Position numbers and translations under genes: made by a program. The notes beneath the pieces are model-generated. The model did no database searches, was not told the DNA's origin, and saw only the letters and a program-made list of their open reading frames with translations. A stretch of DNA of 64,000 nucleotides from Anaeromyces robustus. Lineage: Eukaryota; Neocallimastigomycota; Neocallimastigomycetes; Neocallimastigales; Neocallimastigaceae. This document shows, piece after piece, positions 1 to 10,499 of this stretch (position 1 is its first letter; every line of letters starts with the position of its first letter). Where the stretch lies: NCBI GenBank assembly GCA_002104895.1, contig MCFG01000026.1, forward strand, positions 235,001 through 299,000, written 5' to 3'.

Positions 1-94
<94 letters not shown>
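1..94. repeat. (TTA)n trinucleotide microsatellite
   Basis: About 30 uninterrupted copies of TTA run from the window edge. On the minus strand this is inside, or just beyond, the first intron of the condensin gene whose exon 1 ends at 152. Confidence 0.95.
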
Positions 95-151
95 TTTATT
101 TACTAAAGTTAATAAATTATTTTATTATACACATAAAAAAAAAATTATTAC

Positions 152-445
152 ATTATCAGCTGCAATTTTCATCCATTCTTCAAAATGCTTATTCATAACT
201 TCAACTGATGGTAATTTTGTTACAGGCACTGGTTCTTGAACAGTCATATTTGCCATCATTGGTTTTGGAGGACTTAATAATGAAAGCCTTCTTCGTCTAT
301 CATCTTTAAAACTTTGACGTCTTCTACGTTTTTCAATTTCATCATCATTCTTTCTTTGAGGCGAACTACCTCTTTTTAAAGATGTCATTTGTGAATTATT
401 TTGCCTATTTCTTGGCTGTCGTATTGGTGTTATATCATTTATCAT
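152..445 (-). CDS. BRN1: Condensin complex subunit 2 (kleisin), exon 1, partial
   Basis: The kleisin subunit bridges the SMC2/SMC4 heads of condensin and acts on mitotic chromosomes in the nucleus. Exon 1 encodes 98 residues from the ATG at 443-445. A basic, Ser/Arg-rich stretch (RRRRQSFKDDRRRRLSLLSP, about residues 38-58) precedes the block KHFEEWMKIAADN. I recognise that block as the FEEW-(I/M)K-(M/I)A-x-DN start of the conserved N-terminal kleisin domain of fungal Brn1/Cnd2. Directly after AAT the minus strand reads GTAATA, a phase-0 splice donor, and the frame beyond it turns into poly-Phe junk. The remaining exons lie off the left edge. The basic Ser-rich tract before the domain resembles the N-terminal phospho-regulated region of the family. 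The gene is divergent from SDH4. Assignment rests on one short motif, so it is likely rather than certain. Confidence 0.66.
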
Positions 446-1065
446 TTTTTTATTGAAATTTTAAATTATATAAATATTTCTAATAAAGAAAACATTTTAT
501 TAAAATATGTAAAATAAGTATTTATTATTAAATTTTTTTTAATATATTTAATAAATTTTAAAAATTTAAAAATTAATTATATTCTCTGGCCCGAATAAAA
601 CTTAATTTTTAATATATATTTAATAATTAATAATATTTTTTTTTCTGCTATTTATCCAATTAAATAAATAATATTAAACCATCAAAAATACCTATTATAT
701 AAATTTTAACTTTTAACAATAATTAAAAGAAAAAATTTTTATACATTGTAATTTGGTATTCTAAATTTGTAAATAATAATTATAATTTAATATTTAAATT
801 TCAAAATATCAAGTTTATTTACAAGTGATTTATAATAAACTAATGTGTTTGAATATGAATTATAATAATACATAAAAAAAAAAAAGATTATTAATAGAAT
901 GACATATATATAGAAAAAATTCTTATATTCTTATATATAATAATCTAATTTATTGATATATAATAATATATTGGTTTTGTTATATATTAAAATATATTGA
1001 AATATATTAAAGAAAATAATTATAAAAAAAGATTTAATAAAATAATATATATATTAAAAAAAGCA

Positions 1066-1098
<33 letters not shown>

Positions 1099-1338
1099 AA
1101 TAAAAAAATAATAAAATAATTTATAATTAAAAAAAAAAAAAATGAAATAAGCAATATCAATTTATTTATATATATTAATTACTTAAATCTTCATATATAT
1201 AAGTAATATAACTAAAGAATAAATAAATAATATATAAATTATTAATTACTGAAAAAAAAAAAGAAAATATATAATTTATATATAATTCGTAAGAAAATTT
1301 TGAAAATTAGATTATACAATATATATATTTTTTTAATA
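446..1338. promoter_or_regulatory. Divergent intergenic region between the condensin gene and SDH4
   Basis: This 893-bp, extremely A+T-rich spacer must hold both promoters because the two start codons face away from each other. It contains a 29-nt A run (1068-1096), several shorter A runs and TATATA tracts. I see no open frame and no clear single TATA box. Confidence 0.5.
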
Positions 1339-2625
1339 ATGGAAACAATTAATTCAAAATATAGTATACAATATCTAAAAAAATGTAAAAGTATTCTATA
1401 TTTTAGTAATATTTCAATTAAAAATATTCCAAAATATAATAGAACTTTAAATACAGTTTCAAATTCAGTTCATTTAAATCAGGATAAAAATTATCTATTA
1501 AATAATCCAGATTCTACATTTATAACTAAGAAAAAGTTTTATTATTCAACTTTAAAATATAATCAGAGTATATTGTCAATTTCAAAGAAATATGATTTAA
1601 AATCGGAAGAAAATTCAAAAAAAAATTATATTCAATATTGTCATTATAATAATTCACTTCTTCATAGTATAATAAGAAAAAATGGGTTACCATCAAATAA
1701 TTCAATTAACAAAAAATCACAGTTTCATTCATGTGAGTTTATTTTAATTAATAATAAATATGTCATTTCGTATATAATAAAAAATTTACTTTAACTAATT
1801 AAATAATTATTTCATCATACTTTATTATATTAATAATTCAATATAAAAGCACCAATAATAAAAGATTTAGGTACTATATAGGATTTATATATATATTCTT
1901 TTTTTTTTTTAATAACTTAGATATTTACTAATTATTCTTGACTATAATAAACTATTAAAACATATTATAAATAATTTATAATATATTATATTTATTTTTT
2001 CTCTTTATTATAGATGATGACATGCCAAAATTTAGAGATAGTAAAGAAAAAAAAGAATATATTAAATTAGCAACTAAAAGAAATGGTATATATAAATATA
2101 TGATATGATGATATGTAATTTAGATAACGGTAATTATTATTGATAAGTATCATTAATATTCTATTTTATCTTATCTCATATATTATTTATGTATTTATTT
2201 CTATATAATTACATTTGATGGAATTACAATTAGATATTGCTGCAAAAGGTCGTATGGAAGGATCCTATCACTGGGCTTTATCAAAAATTGTTATTGGAGG
2301 AATACTGACATGTGTAGTTGCTTCAGGTATTATTGGACATCATATGTTTATTGACGTTATACTTGGAGGATTGTTACCAATGCATGTTTATTATACTTTT
2401 CAAGATTTAATTTTTGATTATATACCCTATCGTCGTTATCCAAAAGTAAATAAATTTTTAATATGGATTTTACGAGGTGTTACCATTATTAGTCTTTATA
2501 GTATGTTTAAATTTAATACTGAAGATATTGGTATATCAGATGCTGCTAAACAAGCATGGAGTTCCGCTAAAACTCATAAACCTGATGAAGATATTAAAGA
2601 TGAAGATATTTATTATGATAAATAA
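1339..2625 (+). CDS. SDH4: Succinate dehydrogenase membrane anchor subunit CybS (three exons)
   Basis: Small membrane anchor of complex II in the inner membrane of the mitochondrion (or a derived organelle). It helps bind haem b and ubiquinone. Exons are 1339-1732, 2014-2085 and 2234-2625. Introns are GTGAGT...TATAG (1733-2013) and GTATAT...TTAG (2086-2233), both phase 1, and the spliced frame stays open for 285 codons. The first 130 residues are Asn/Ser/Lys/Tyr-rich with few acidic residues, as expected of a matrix-targeting presequence but unusually long for a family of about 150-190 residues. The core begins near MEGSYHW (163-169). Three hydrophobic segments lie near 172-190, 194-212 and 230-247. 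The haem/quinone signature H-x10-D-Y is present as H206, D217, Y218. The C-terminus is acidic (DEDIKDEDIYYD). I chose the ATG at 1339 because it is the first in frame; an in-frame TTG at 1300 is unlikely. If the organism is anaerobic the complex could run as a fumarate reductase. Confidence 0.88.
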
Positions 2626-2686
2626 GAGAAAAAGTATAAATAAAAAAACAAATAATATATTAATAAAAATGAATACTAATTATATT

Positions 2687-2703
2687 AATAAATAAATAAA
2701 TAA

Positions 2704-2746
<43 letters not shown>

Positions 2747-2748
2747 AT
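2687..2748. repeat. (AAAT)n tetranucleotide microsatellite
   Basis: About 15 copies of AAAT, slightly interrupted, lie 60 bp after the SDH4 stop. They form the boundary between the host genes and the transposon cluster. Confidence 0.95.
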
Positions 2749-2754
2749 TTTAGA

Positions 2755-3790
2755 AGTTATATTTTCAGAAGTATATTTTTAATTATATCAGGACGAGTAT
2801 ATATTGAAAGATAGATTAAAGATCCAACTGCGCTCTTATATACTGTTTTGTCAAATGGAATATTATTATTAATTGGTTTTGTTATTGATGAGAATGGCTT
2901 TTTTGTTTTTCTTATATATATGTTTCTTTGAATTTTTTATAAAAGATCTTTTATCGATTGTGTTTGTGATATTGAATAATATGAATTTTCTTTTTTGATA
3001 TTTATTCCTAGTATATAGTCCGCATTATTGCACTTTGATACTTTAAAATTTTTTCTTAATCTTTTAACTATTTTATATATTGGATTTTATCCCTGTAATT
3101 ATTAAATCATTGTGGGTCGGAGTTGAGTAAAACCAGTATTTTTGAGAAAATTAAAAAATTGGATGTTCCTGTAAAGATTATGTCTTTAACAATAAAAAAA
3201 ATTAAAATAAATTCTTAATATTTATTTTAATTTATTTTATAATTTATTATTAAAAAAAAATTAAAATAAATTCATGTGTTTTTAATAATAAATTATAAAA
3301 TTTATAAACAATTCAAAAATTTCTTTTAATTTTTATTAAATAAATAAATTAGTGTTAAATAATAATTTTATTTTATTAATAAAAACTCAAATTATAAAAA
3401 TTTTTTAAAAGAAAATTCACTCGTATTTACACAAAATATTTTTATAAAAATATTATAAATATTTAATAATCAAAATTTAATCAATAAGAATGATTTCACT
3501 TAGTAAAATTTATGGTAAAATAAAAAAGAATTAAAATATATTTTTTGGAATTGAGAGTTTTCGAACTGGAGAAGTTTGAACCATAGTCTTAGCTACCAAC
3601 CTTTAATACAGGTTACTCATTTTCATGATTCGCTACAGTTCCATTGGAAACCGGACTGTTTGAGTCCATTAAGAACTTTTCTAAGTAAATAGTATCCTTT
3701 ACCAAAATTCTTATCTTCTAATGGAATAGTAACATAAATATCTTTTATCTAAAGATGCATTAAGATAAACATTTTATATTCATTTTATAA
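2755..3790 (-). pseudogene. Ty1/copia fossil, reverse transcriptase region
   Basis: Minus-strand reading gives scattered copia pol blocks. Near 3640-3690 there is a NGLKQSGFQWN-like block, equivalent to ALYGLKQSGRQWN of the whole copia element at 52.3-57.5 kb. Near 2770-2860 there is VGSLIYLSIYTRPDI, equivalent to VGSLIYLSRCTRPDI. A solo LTR-H (3170-3637) splits it. The fossil is old, with many breaks, and has no LTRs of its own in view. Confidence 0.75.
3170..3637 (-). repeat. Solo LTR, family H
   Basis: The 468-bp sequence reads TGTAAAGATT...CGCTACA on the plus strand and is flanked by the 5-bp target duplication GTTCC (3165-3169 and 3638-3642). It was inserted into the copia fossil. The sense strand is taken as minus because the tRNA-like segment (B-box near 3575) then lies at the 5' end, as in families A and C. 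A second copy is at 45903-46333. Confidence 0.85.
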
Positions 3791-3799
3791 AAAAGTTTT

Positions 3800-4340
3800 G
3801 TTTTACTATTTAAAAATCTTTTTTAAAAATTATTATAAGAAACATTAATAAAAATACTAATAAAAAATGCTAATAACAATTACATCGATTTTATTATGAA
3901 AAATATCTTCTATTTATATTTTTTCCTAATAACCTTCTAATATATTTTTCTTATTTAATTACAATATATTTCTATTTAAATTTTCTTCAATATATTTATA
4001 ATATATTTTTTCTATTTAATCATAATATATTTTATTTAAAAACTATTCTAAAAATCTTAATTAATATTAAAATAAAAGACTATAAACCAAATTTAGTAAA
4101 ATAAAATTATTAATTCAAATTAATAGTAATTAATTTGAATTATTTACATTTATTATTTATTTATTATTATATTATAAATATATTAATTATATATTTTCTA
4201 TTTAAAATTATGTAAAAATTATGATGAGAAAATCAATTTTCACAAAATAAGTTAATAATTTATTTTTTTTCCAATTTTATTCAATTGATGGGTTGGGATT
4301 CTAGGGAGAATCTCAATTACAAAATGGTTTATACTTATGT
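3800..4340 (-). repeat. Divergent LTR-D-like repeat
   Basis: Shares with LTR-D the segments AACAATTACAT, a run of ATATATTT(C)CTATTTA units, and the AATAAATTAATAATTTATT hairpin followed by TTTATTCAATTGAT. It lies just downstream of the integrase C-terminal relic at 4380-4824 and may be that element's own 3' LTR. Ends are not sharp. Confidence 0.5.
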
Positions 4341-4379
4341 CTAATTAAGTGATTAAATTTTCTCTTTCTAACTCTTCTT

Positions 4380-4824
4380 GGAGCCTCTCTTAATTTGGTT
4401 TTCTTAGAGAGTCTTTCAAATTCTTGGATCAATTGCTTATCTGGAATTTGTTTTTCGGAGATCCAGATACTTGATACAAAGTTTCATCATTTACAGATTT
4501 CATTTTTAATATTTTTTCAACTAAATCTGTATTGAGATGAATATTTCTTCTTCTGTGGTTTGTTCTATCATAGAATTCATTTTCATAGTATGGTTCGATT
4601 AATGAAACATGGAACACAGGATGGCAACGCATAGTCTTAGGGAGTCTCAATTTAAAGGCAAGAGAGCTAACTTTTTCTACAATTTCAAATGGCCCTAGCA
4701 TTTGAGGAGCAAGTTTTTTCTTTAAATTTGTTCCAGTTTGTTCTTTTAATAACAATACTTTTTTTCTAACTTCAAACTCTGAAAAATTCATTCTTCTAAA
4801 ATTGTAATGATTTAGTTTTAACAC
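4380..4824 (-). pseudogene. Ty3/gypsy (chromovirus-type) integrase C-terminal relic
   Basis: The minus strand encodes a GPF/Y module (LGPFEIVEKVSSLAFKLRLP), then CHPVFHVSLIEPYYENEF, both typical of the integrase C-terminus of chromoviruses. The same blocks recur at 8483-8773. This is an isolated fragment of an old copy. Confidence 0.8.
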
Positions 4825-4849
4825 AACAGATTTATAAACAAAATAAGTA

Positions 4850-5010
4850 ATTTAAAATAGAATACGTTTTAATAGAATAAGTTTTATTAATTTTATTGAA
4901 ATATATAAATATCAATTATTAATCAGTTATTGTAATATTTCAAATTACTTATTAACTAATTAATAAAAGCACGAAATTTAAAATATTTTATTAATGAATT
5001 TTACTAGTTA
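4850..5010 (-). repeat. LTR-A remnant
   Basis: The block around 4928-4975 (TGTAATATTTCAAATTACTT, then AACTAATTAATAAAAGCACG) matches the middle of LTR-A at 16725-17316. Only this part is recognisable. Confidence 0.5.
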
Positions 5011-5040
5011 TATAATAAGAAATTTGTATCAATACTAAAA

Positions 5041-5564
5041 AAAAAAAAAAAATTATTTTTTATTTTAATACAAAAAATTGTCAGATTTAATCATAATAAA
5101 TAAAGTGTTACAAAACCTCTCATTGGAGGAAGAACAAAATATGGCTGGTACTAATCAACAAGTCAAGTTGGTGAATGATCCTCCATCATTCACTGGAAGA
5201 AAGGAAGATTTGGACGGATTCTTGACTAGAGCCGAATTGGCTATGGAATCCAATCTAGAACGCTTCCTTGATGATGAAACAAAGATACGATATTTGATAT
5301 CGTATATGTTAGGAAGATCCTTAGAATGGGCGTCTATTTTAAGAAGGAACAATAGTCCTCTTCTAAGAAATTATGAAAATTTTTTTCAAGAACTTAGGTC
5401 TAATTTTGGAGACTATACTATCGAAACAGTCGTTGCAAACGAGAAGCTTTGCAACTTAAGACAAAAGCGATTAAGCCATGTCTTTGAATATGTGACTCAG
5501 TTCCAAAAAATAATTTAAAGTTCTGACTTTAACGAAAGTGCTAAGATTCACATGTTCATAAGAG
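5041..5564 (+). repeat. Inverted gag arm (left)
   Basis: The leader and start of a gypsy gag (the same MSDLIIINKVLQNLSLEE start) in plus orientation. It is nearly identical to the minus-strand sequence at 7054-7578. It ends abruptly at 5564, where minus-strand pol sequence begins. Confidence 0.85.
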
Positions 5565-7541
5565 TATAATGGTCCATAAAATAAACTACTATTTTCTTTT
5601 AATTTTATTTCACAATCGTAATCACGATGTGGAGGTAATTTTTTACAATTTTGTTCATTAAACACATTAAACATCAATAAAATTCATATACTGTGGTGGT
5701 ACGGCGACCATATTTTCATCTTTATTTATTAATTTTAATTTTTTAATAACTCTACATGCATAAGCGATTTTACTTTCTCTTTTATTACATACATTTTCAT
5801 TATAAAAATCATTTTTTCGTTTAAAATTATTTTTATCTTTTTCATCTTTAATACTATTGCTAACACTATCACTAGAACATTTTTCTAAACTATTTTTTCT
5901 ATTATTAACACTATCACTATCACTATCACTATCACTAAAAGAATTTTCGCTATCCAATATAAAACTATCATTAATATCACTATTATATTCGACATCACTG
6001 TCGTTAATTGTGTGAACTAATCTTCCCTTAAAGTATTCTTCTTTTTCTTCTTCATCACAACGGAGGTCAGCGCTCGAAGTCGTAGTCGAAGTAGAGGGTT
6101 CATCACTGGACTTTTCCTTCACCTGGTTCAGAGTTTTGATGGACTGTTTTCTTTTTTCTTTTCCTTTGTTAATAGGTTCAATTTCAATAACTGGTTTTTT
6201 GCCCTTTTTAGAGTTTCTTTTTCTTTTGCCGTAATTGCAGTATCTTGCACAAAAACCAGAACTAAAGGCTAACTTTTTATTATCATGGTAGTTGGAAGGA
6301 CAATGCTTTTCAATCCAAGGTAAACCCAGAATAACATCTACATCTGGAATTTTTAACACGTAGAACTTAATTATTTCGAAATGATTCTTGCGTCTAAGAA
6401 TACATTTCTCAGTTTCCTTCCTAACCTTGGAAATCCCATATCCTAGACCGGATACTCCAAAAGGTTCTTCAATTCGGTTAAGGTTAATTCCAATTAGCTT
6501 GGCGAATTCTGGATGAATAAAGTTCAAATCTGCTCCAGAATCGATAAGGACTCTAACTTTTTGTTCGTCGATTTCATTAGTACTTATATAAAAATCAATA
6601 ATGTTATTCTTTTCTTCTTCAATATTAATTTTCTTCAATTCTACTTCATGAAACCCAGCGGTAGCTCCATGTTTTAAACCTTTCTCTCTAAGAATTCTTT
6701 TAATAACCTTCATTTGCTTTGGCCTCTTTCTGTTTGGACAGTTGAATTTCATATGGCCTTTTTCTTTGCAAAGGAAGCAAACACCTTTCTTTCTTTCTTC
6801 ACTAAAGCTTTGTTTTTCTTCTGTATATGGGCTTTTAAAATTTTGTCGATAACGGTGATTTCGTTCTCCACTTTTGATTCGGTAAAGATCTATATCCATT
6901 GAGTCACCATCTTCACCATATTGGTAGTAGTTCTCCAATCTATCGTTCCTTTTGATTAAATTTTCAATGGTGACTACTGTTCTGTATAGTCTTTCTAAGG
7001 AGTTTGGATTAGGTTCTACTACCGCTAATCGATCTCTCAGTTGTTGATTTAGGTCTCTTATGAACATGTGAATCTTAGCACTTTTGTTAAAGTCAGAACT
7101 TTGACTTATTCTTTGAAATTGAGTCACATATTCAAAGACATGGCCTAATCGCTTTTGTCTTAAGTTGCAAAGTTTCTCATTTGCAACGACTGTCTCAGTA
7201 GTGTAATCTCCAAAATTAGACCTAAGTTCTCTAACAAAATTATCATAATTTCTTAGAAGGGGACTATTGTTTCTTCTTAAAATAGACGCCCATTCTAAGG
7301 ATCTTCCTAGCATATACGATATCAAATATCGTACCTTTGTTTCATCGTCAAGGAAGCGTTCTGGATTGGATTCCATAGCCAACTCGGCTCTAGTCAGGAA
7401 TCCGTCCAAATCTTCCTTTCTTCCAGTGAATGATGGAGGATCATTCACTAACTTAATTTGGTGATTAATACCGGCCATATTTTGATTTTCCTCCAATGAG
7501 AGGTTTTGTAACACTTTATTTATTATGATTAAATCTGACAA
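5565..7541 (-). pseudogene. Ty3/gypsy gag-protease relic (element 5)
   Basis: One long minus-strand frame of 624 residues. Gag capsid-like region (MSDLIIINKV... RKEDLDGFLTRAEL, residues 1-210), zinc knuckle CFLCKEKGHMKFNC (about 255-268), retroviral-type aspartic protease around VLIDSGADLNFI (about 335-346), then an Asp/Ser-rich linker (SDSDSDSDS). The start of reverse transcriptase (KLPPHR-DCEI) follows before the sequence joins the inverted gag arm. The rest of pol is absent here. Related gag is at 43.6-44.2 kb; the chromovirus integrase relics at 4.4 and 8.5 kb may be from the same family. Truncated element; the gag-protease frame itself reads open. Confidence 0.85.
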
Positions 7542-7578
7542 TTTTTTGTATTAAAATAAAAAATAATTTTTTTTTTTT
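7054..7578 (-). repeat. Inverted gag arm (right)
   Basis: Leader and first part of the element-5 gag, the partner of the inverted arm at 5041-5564. The spacer between the arms is about 1.5 kb. Confidence 0.85.
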
Positions 7579-7643
7579 TTTTTATTGATATATGTTTCTC
7601 AGTTGCTGTCTTGTTTTATATATATATGTATTATTCAAAAAAA

Positions 7644-7680
7644 GTCGACCAGGACGCTATCCCTATTGTAGTCGGTCGAG
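7644..7680 (-). other. Conserved GC-rich hairpin in the element-5 gag leader
   Basis: On the minus strand the sequence reads CTCGACCGAC...GATAGCGTCCTGGTCGAC. TCGACC pairs with GGTCGA, and inside it GAC pairs with GTC. It lies about 100 bp before the gag ATG. A second copy is at 43021-43063, also ahead of a related gag. A packaging or translation signal of the RNA is an inference. Confidence 0.6.
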
Positions 7681-7847
7681 TTTTTTCTTTATATATTATA
7701 TATTTAATATACTACTATGGTTAATTTAGGCCCCAAAAGAAAAGAAACCTTGATATTATCTTGGTAGTTCCAACGATAGATTCAAAAACCAATTTTCCAG
7801 AGGGTAGCTCTTAAGTCGGTAGCTATTGTAATGTATATTCTTTCTTG

Positions 7848-8487
7848 GTTAAGGTAATTGTTATTGTAATGTTTAGACTAATATAGATTACAATAACTAA
7901 CACAAAAAAATAAAAAAAAAATATTCAAATAAAAATTTGTTTTGTTATAATAATTTTTTATTAATAATTAAAATTTTATATTCAAATTTAATAACAATTA
8001 CACCTTTCAAAATTTAAGAAATTTTGAAGTATTTTTATATTTTTTCATAATTATATTTATTATATATTATACTAATTTATTTATATTTAATTCTATTTAT
8101 TTACGGACTATCTAACTAACTAAACTTTATTATTTAATAAATTTATTTATTATTTCTAAAAATAGGAATTTTAAATTAACTATTAAAACTAAGACTAAAT
8201 AATTTCAATTGAGTTCATTTATTATTTATTTATTATTCTAATATTAATAATATATTTATTATATATTTTAAATTTAAAAACAATGAAAAATTTTATAAAT
8301 TAAAAGTGAAAAAATTAATATTTCACAAAATAAATTAATAATTTATTTTGTTTTGAACTTTATTTAATTGATTTAAATTATTGTTTCACAATAATTTTAC
8401 AGAAATATTTTTTTGTAATTCAGTCACTTGTAAAGTGGCTGAATTTTCAATTAAAGATATTATAGTGTGGCACATAATATCTTTACA
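7848..8487 (-). repeat. Solo LTR, family D
   Basis: Inverse orientation relative to 9420-10053. The right end reads ATATCTTTACA. The left end is less clear; starting at 7848 gives a perfect 5-bp duplication CTTGG (7843-7847 and 8488-8492). It interrupts the chromodomain of the host relic. Confidence 0.75.
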
Positions 8488-9419
8488 CTTGGTCTTCTTT
8501 GACCCAGGTTTGTTCTACTGAGTCGTTACCTTTCCAAGACATTAAAAAGTAAGTTTCACCCTTAGAAGTTTTCATGTCGATTATTTTGTCGAAAGAGTCA
8601 ACAATTAAATGCGTATTTTTTCTAGGTCTCAGAGATCTACCTTTAAATTCATTTTCGTAATAAGGTTCTAAAAGAGAAACGTGAAAGACAGGATGACAAC
8701 TCATATTACTAGGAAGATCTAACTCGAAAGTAAGAGGACTAACTTTTTTAGTGATGGTAAAAGGACCCATCATTTGATTAGCTAATTTTTTCTTTCTATT
8801 TTTCAGTTAATTCCTTTATATAACCACACTTTTTGACCAACCTCAAAACAGGGGGTTTTTAATCTTCTTTTATCAGCATACTTTTTATACGTTTTCTTTG
8901 CATTATCTAAATTTTCTTTAAGGAGTTTAATATTATTTTCAATTTCAAGAACTCTCTGATCAGCTCTATTTGGTTTATCAAAAGATGGAATTTCTGGGGA
9001 GAACTTTGGATTGAATCCATAATTGAGAAGAAAGGTGATTGTTTAGTGGATTGATGAATAGTGTTATTATAAGAAAATTCAGCAAAGGGTAATATATCCA
9101 CCCAGTTGTTTTGTCTTTCGTTGATGAAACAACGAAGATATTGTTCCAGGATTCCATTTACCCTCTCCGTTTGACCGTCCGTCTGCGGATGATTAGCAGT
9201 GGAAAGAGTGTGATTTATATCCAGTAATTTACACATTCTGTTCCAAAACTCAGAAGTGAATTGGGAGCCTCTATCAGAAACAATGGAATCAGGAAAAGCC
9301 ATAAAGACGGAAAATATTAGTAATAAAAGAATCGACAGCGATTGCAGCAGTGGGAAGACAGCGTAGCGGAGTAAAATGAGCCATTTTTGTTAATTTATCC
9401 ACTACAACCATAATAGTGG

Positions 9420-10053
9420 TGTAAAGATATTATGCGCCACATTATAATATCTTTAATTGTAAATTCAGCCACTTTACAAGTGACTGAATTACAAAAAAAT
9501 ATTTCTGTAAAATTATTGTGAAACAATAATTTAAATCAATTAAATAAAGTTCAAAACAAAATAAATTATTAATTTATTTTGTGAAATATTAATTTTTTCA
9601 CTTTTAATTTATAAAATTTTTCATTGTTTTTAAATTTAAAATATATAATAAATATATTATTAATATTAGAATAATAAATAAATAATAAATGAACTCAATT
9701 GAAATTATTTAGTCTTAGTTTTAATAGTTAATTTAAAATTCCTATTTTTAGAAATAATAAATAAATTTATTAAATAATAAAGTTTAGTTAGTTAGATAGA
9801 CCGTAAATAAATAGAAATTAAATATAAATAAATTAGTATAATATATAATAAATATAATTATGAAAAAATATAAAAATACTTCAAAATTTCTTAAATTTTG
9901 AAAGGTGTAGTTGTTATTAAATTTAAAATAAAATTTTAATTATTTAAATATTAATAAAACATTATAACAAAACAAACTTTTTATTTCGTTATTTTTATTT
10001 TTTTTATTTTAGTGTTTGTGTTATTGTAATCTATTTCTTGTCAATCCTTTACA
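9420..10053 (+). repeat. Solo LTR, family D
   Basis: 634 bp, TGTAAAGATATT...CCTTTACA, target duplication AGTGG (9415-9419, 10054-10058). The first 200 bp hold four consecutive hairpins (AAAGATATTA/TAATATCTTT; AATTCAGCCACTT/AAGTGACTGAATT; AATTATTG/CAATAATT; ACAAAATAAAT/ATTTATTTTGT). It is inserted in the integrase region of the chromovirus relic. Confidence 0.92.
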
Positions 10054-10199
10054 AGTGGTCATTTCACGCGATTTCGGAAGTTTCACAATAAAATCCATTG
10101 ATATTTCTTTCCAAGGTCTATCAGGAGTGGATAAAGGAGAAAGTAATCTATATGGTTTATGTTTAGAAACTTTTACCTTACAACAAGTGAAGCAAAATT

Positions 10200-10499
10200 T
10201 AATATATATTAGTAATAATTAATTAATAAGTAGTTTGAAATACTACAAAGATTAGTTATTATTAATTTTTAATAATTAATAAAACTATAATTTTAATAAA
10301 ACAAATTTTAAATAAAAAATAAAATAAAACTTAAAATATAAAATTATACTAATATATATATCTCGACACCGACCTTTCAGATTAACAAAGGAAAGGTGTT
10401 CTGATATTACAAAGTATAATTACCTTCATTTTATTTTATTTTCGTGTTCACTTTCAGTTCTGGTGTAATTTGTAATATTGGAACAACCGTTCCGTTACA
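10200..10499 (+). repeat. Truncated LTR-C
   Basis: The last 300 bp of an LTR-C in plus orientation (TATATATTAGTAATAATTAA... to CCGTTCCGTTACA), including the GGTCGGTGTCGAG-type block. The 5' half is missing. It forms the boundary between the chromovirus relic on the left and a different gypsy relic on the right. Confidence 0.8.

Larger units (their letters stand above)
7740..10199 (-). pseudogene. Chromovirus (Ty3/gypsy) integrase-chromodomain relic
   Basis: Minus-strand blocks in order: the linker before the integrase core (RPWKEISMDFI, near 10090), the core with SDRGSQFTSEFW and HPQTDGQTERVNG (8.9-9.3 kb), the GPF/Y module (MMGPFTITKKV) and a chromodomain (YFLMSWKGNDSVEQTW, near 8500). The chromodomain marks it as a chromovirus, whose integrase tail is thought to bind marked chromatin. 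Two solo LTR-D copies (7848-8487, 9420-10053) and a truncated LTR-C interrupt it. Old, with many breaks. Confidence 0.85.

Noticed and set aside
2477-2695. Second plus-strand frame overlapping SDH4
   Set aside because: Out-of-frame shadow; Lys/Asn junk without domains.
10016-10222. Plus-strand small protein
   Set aside because: Antisense of integrase sequence of the chromovirus relic plus LTR sequence.
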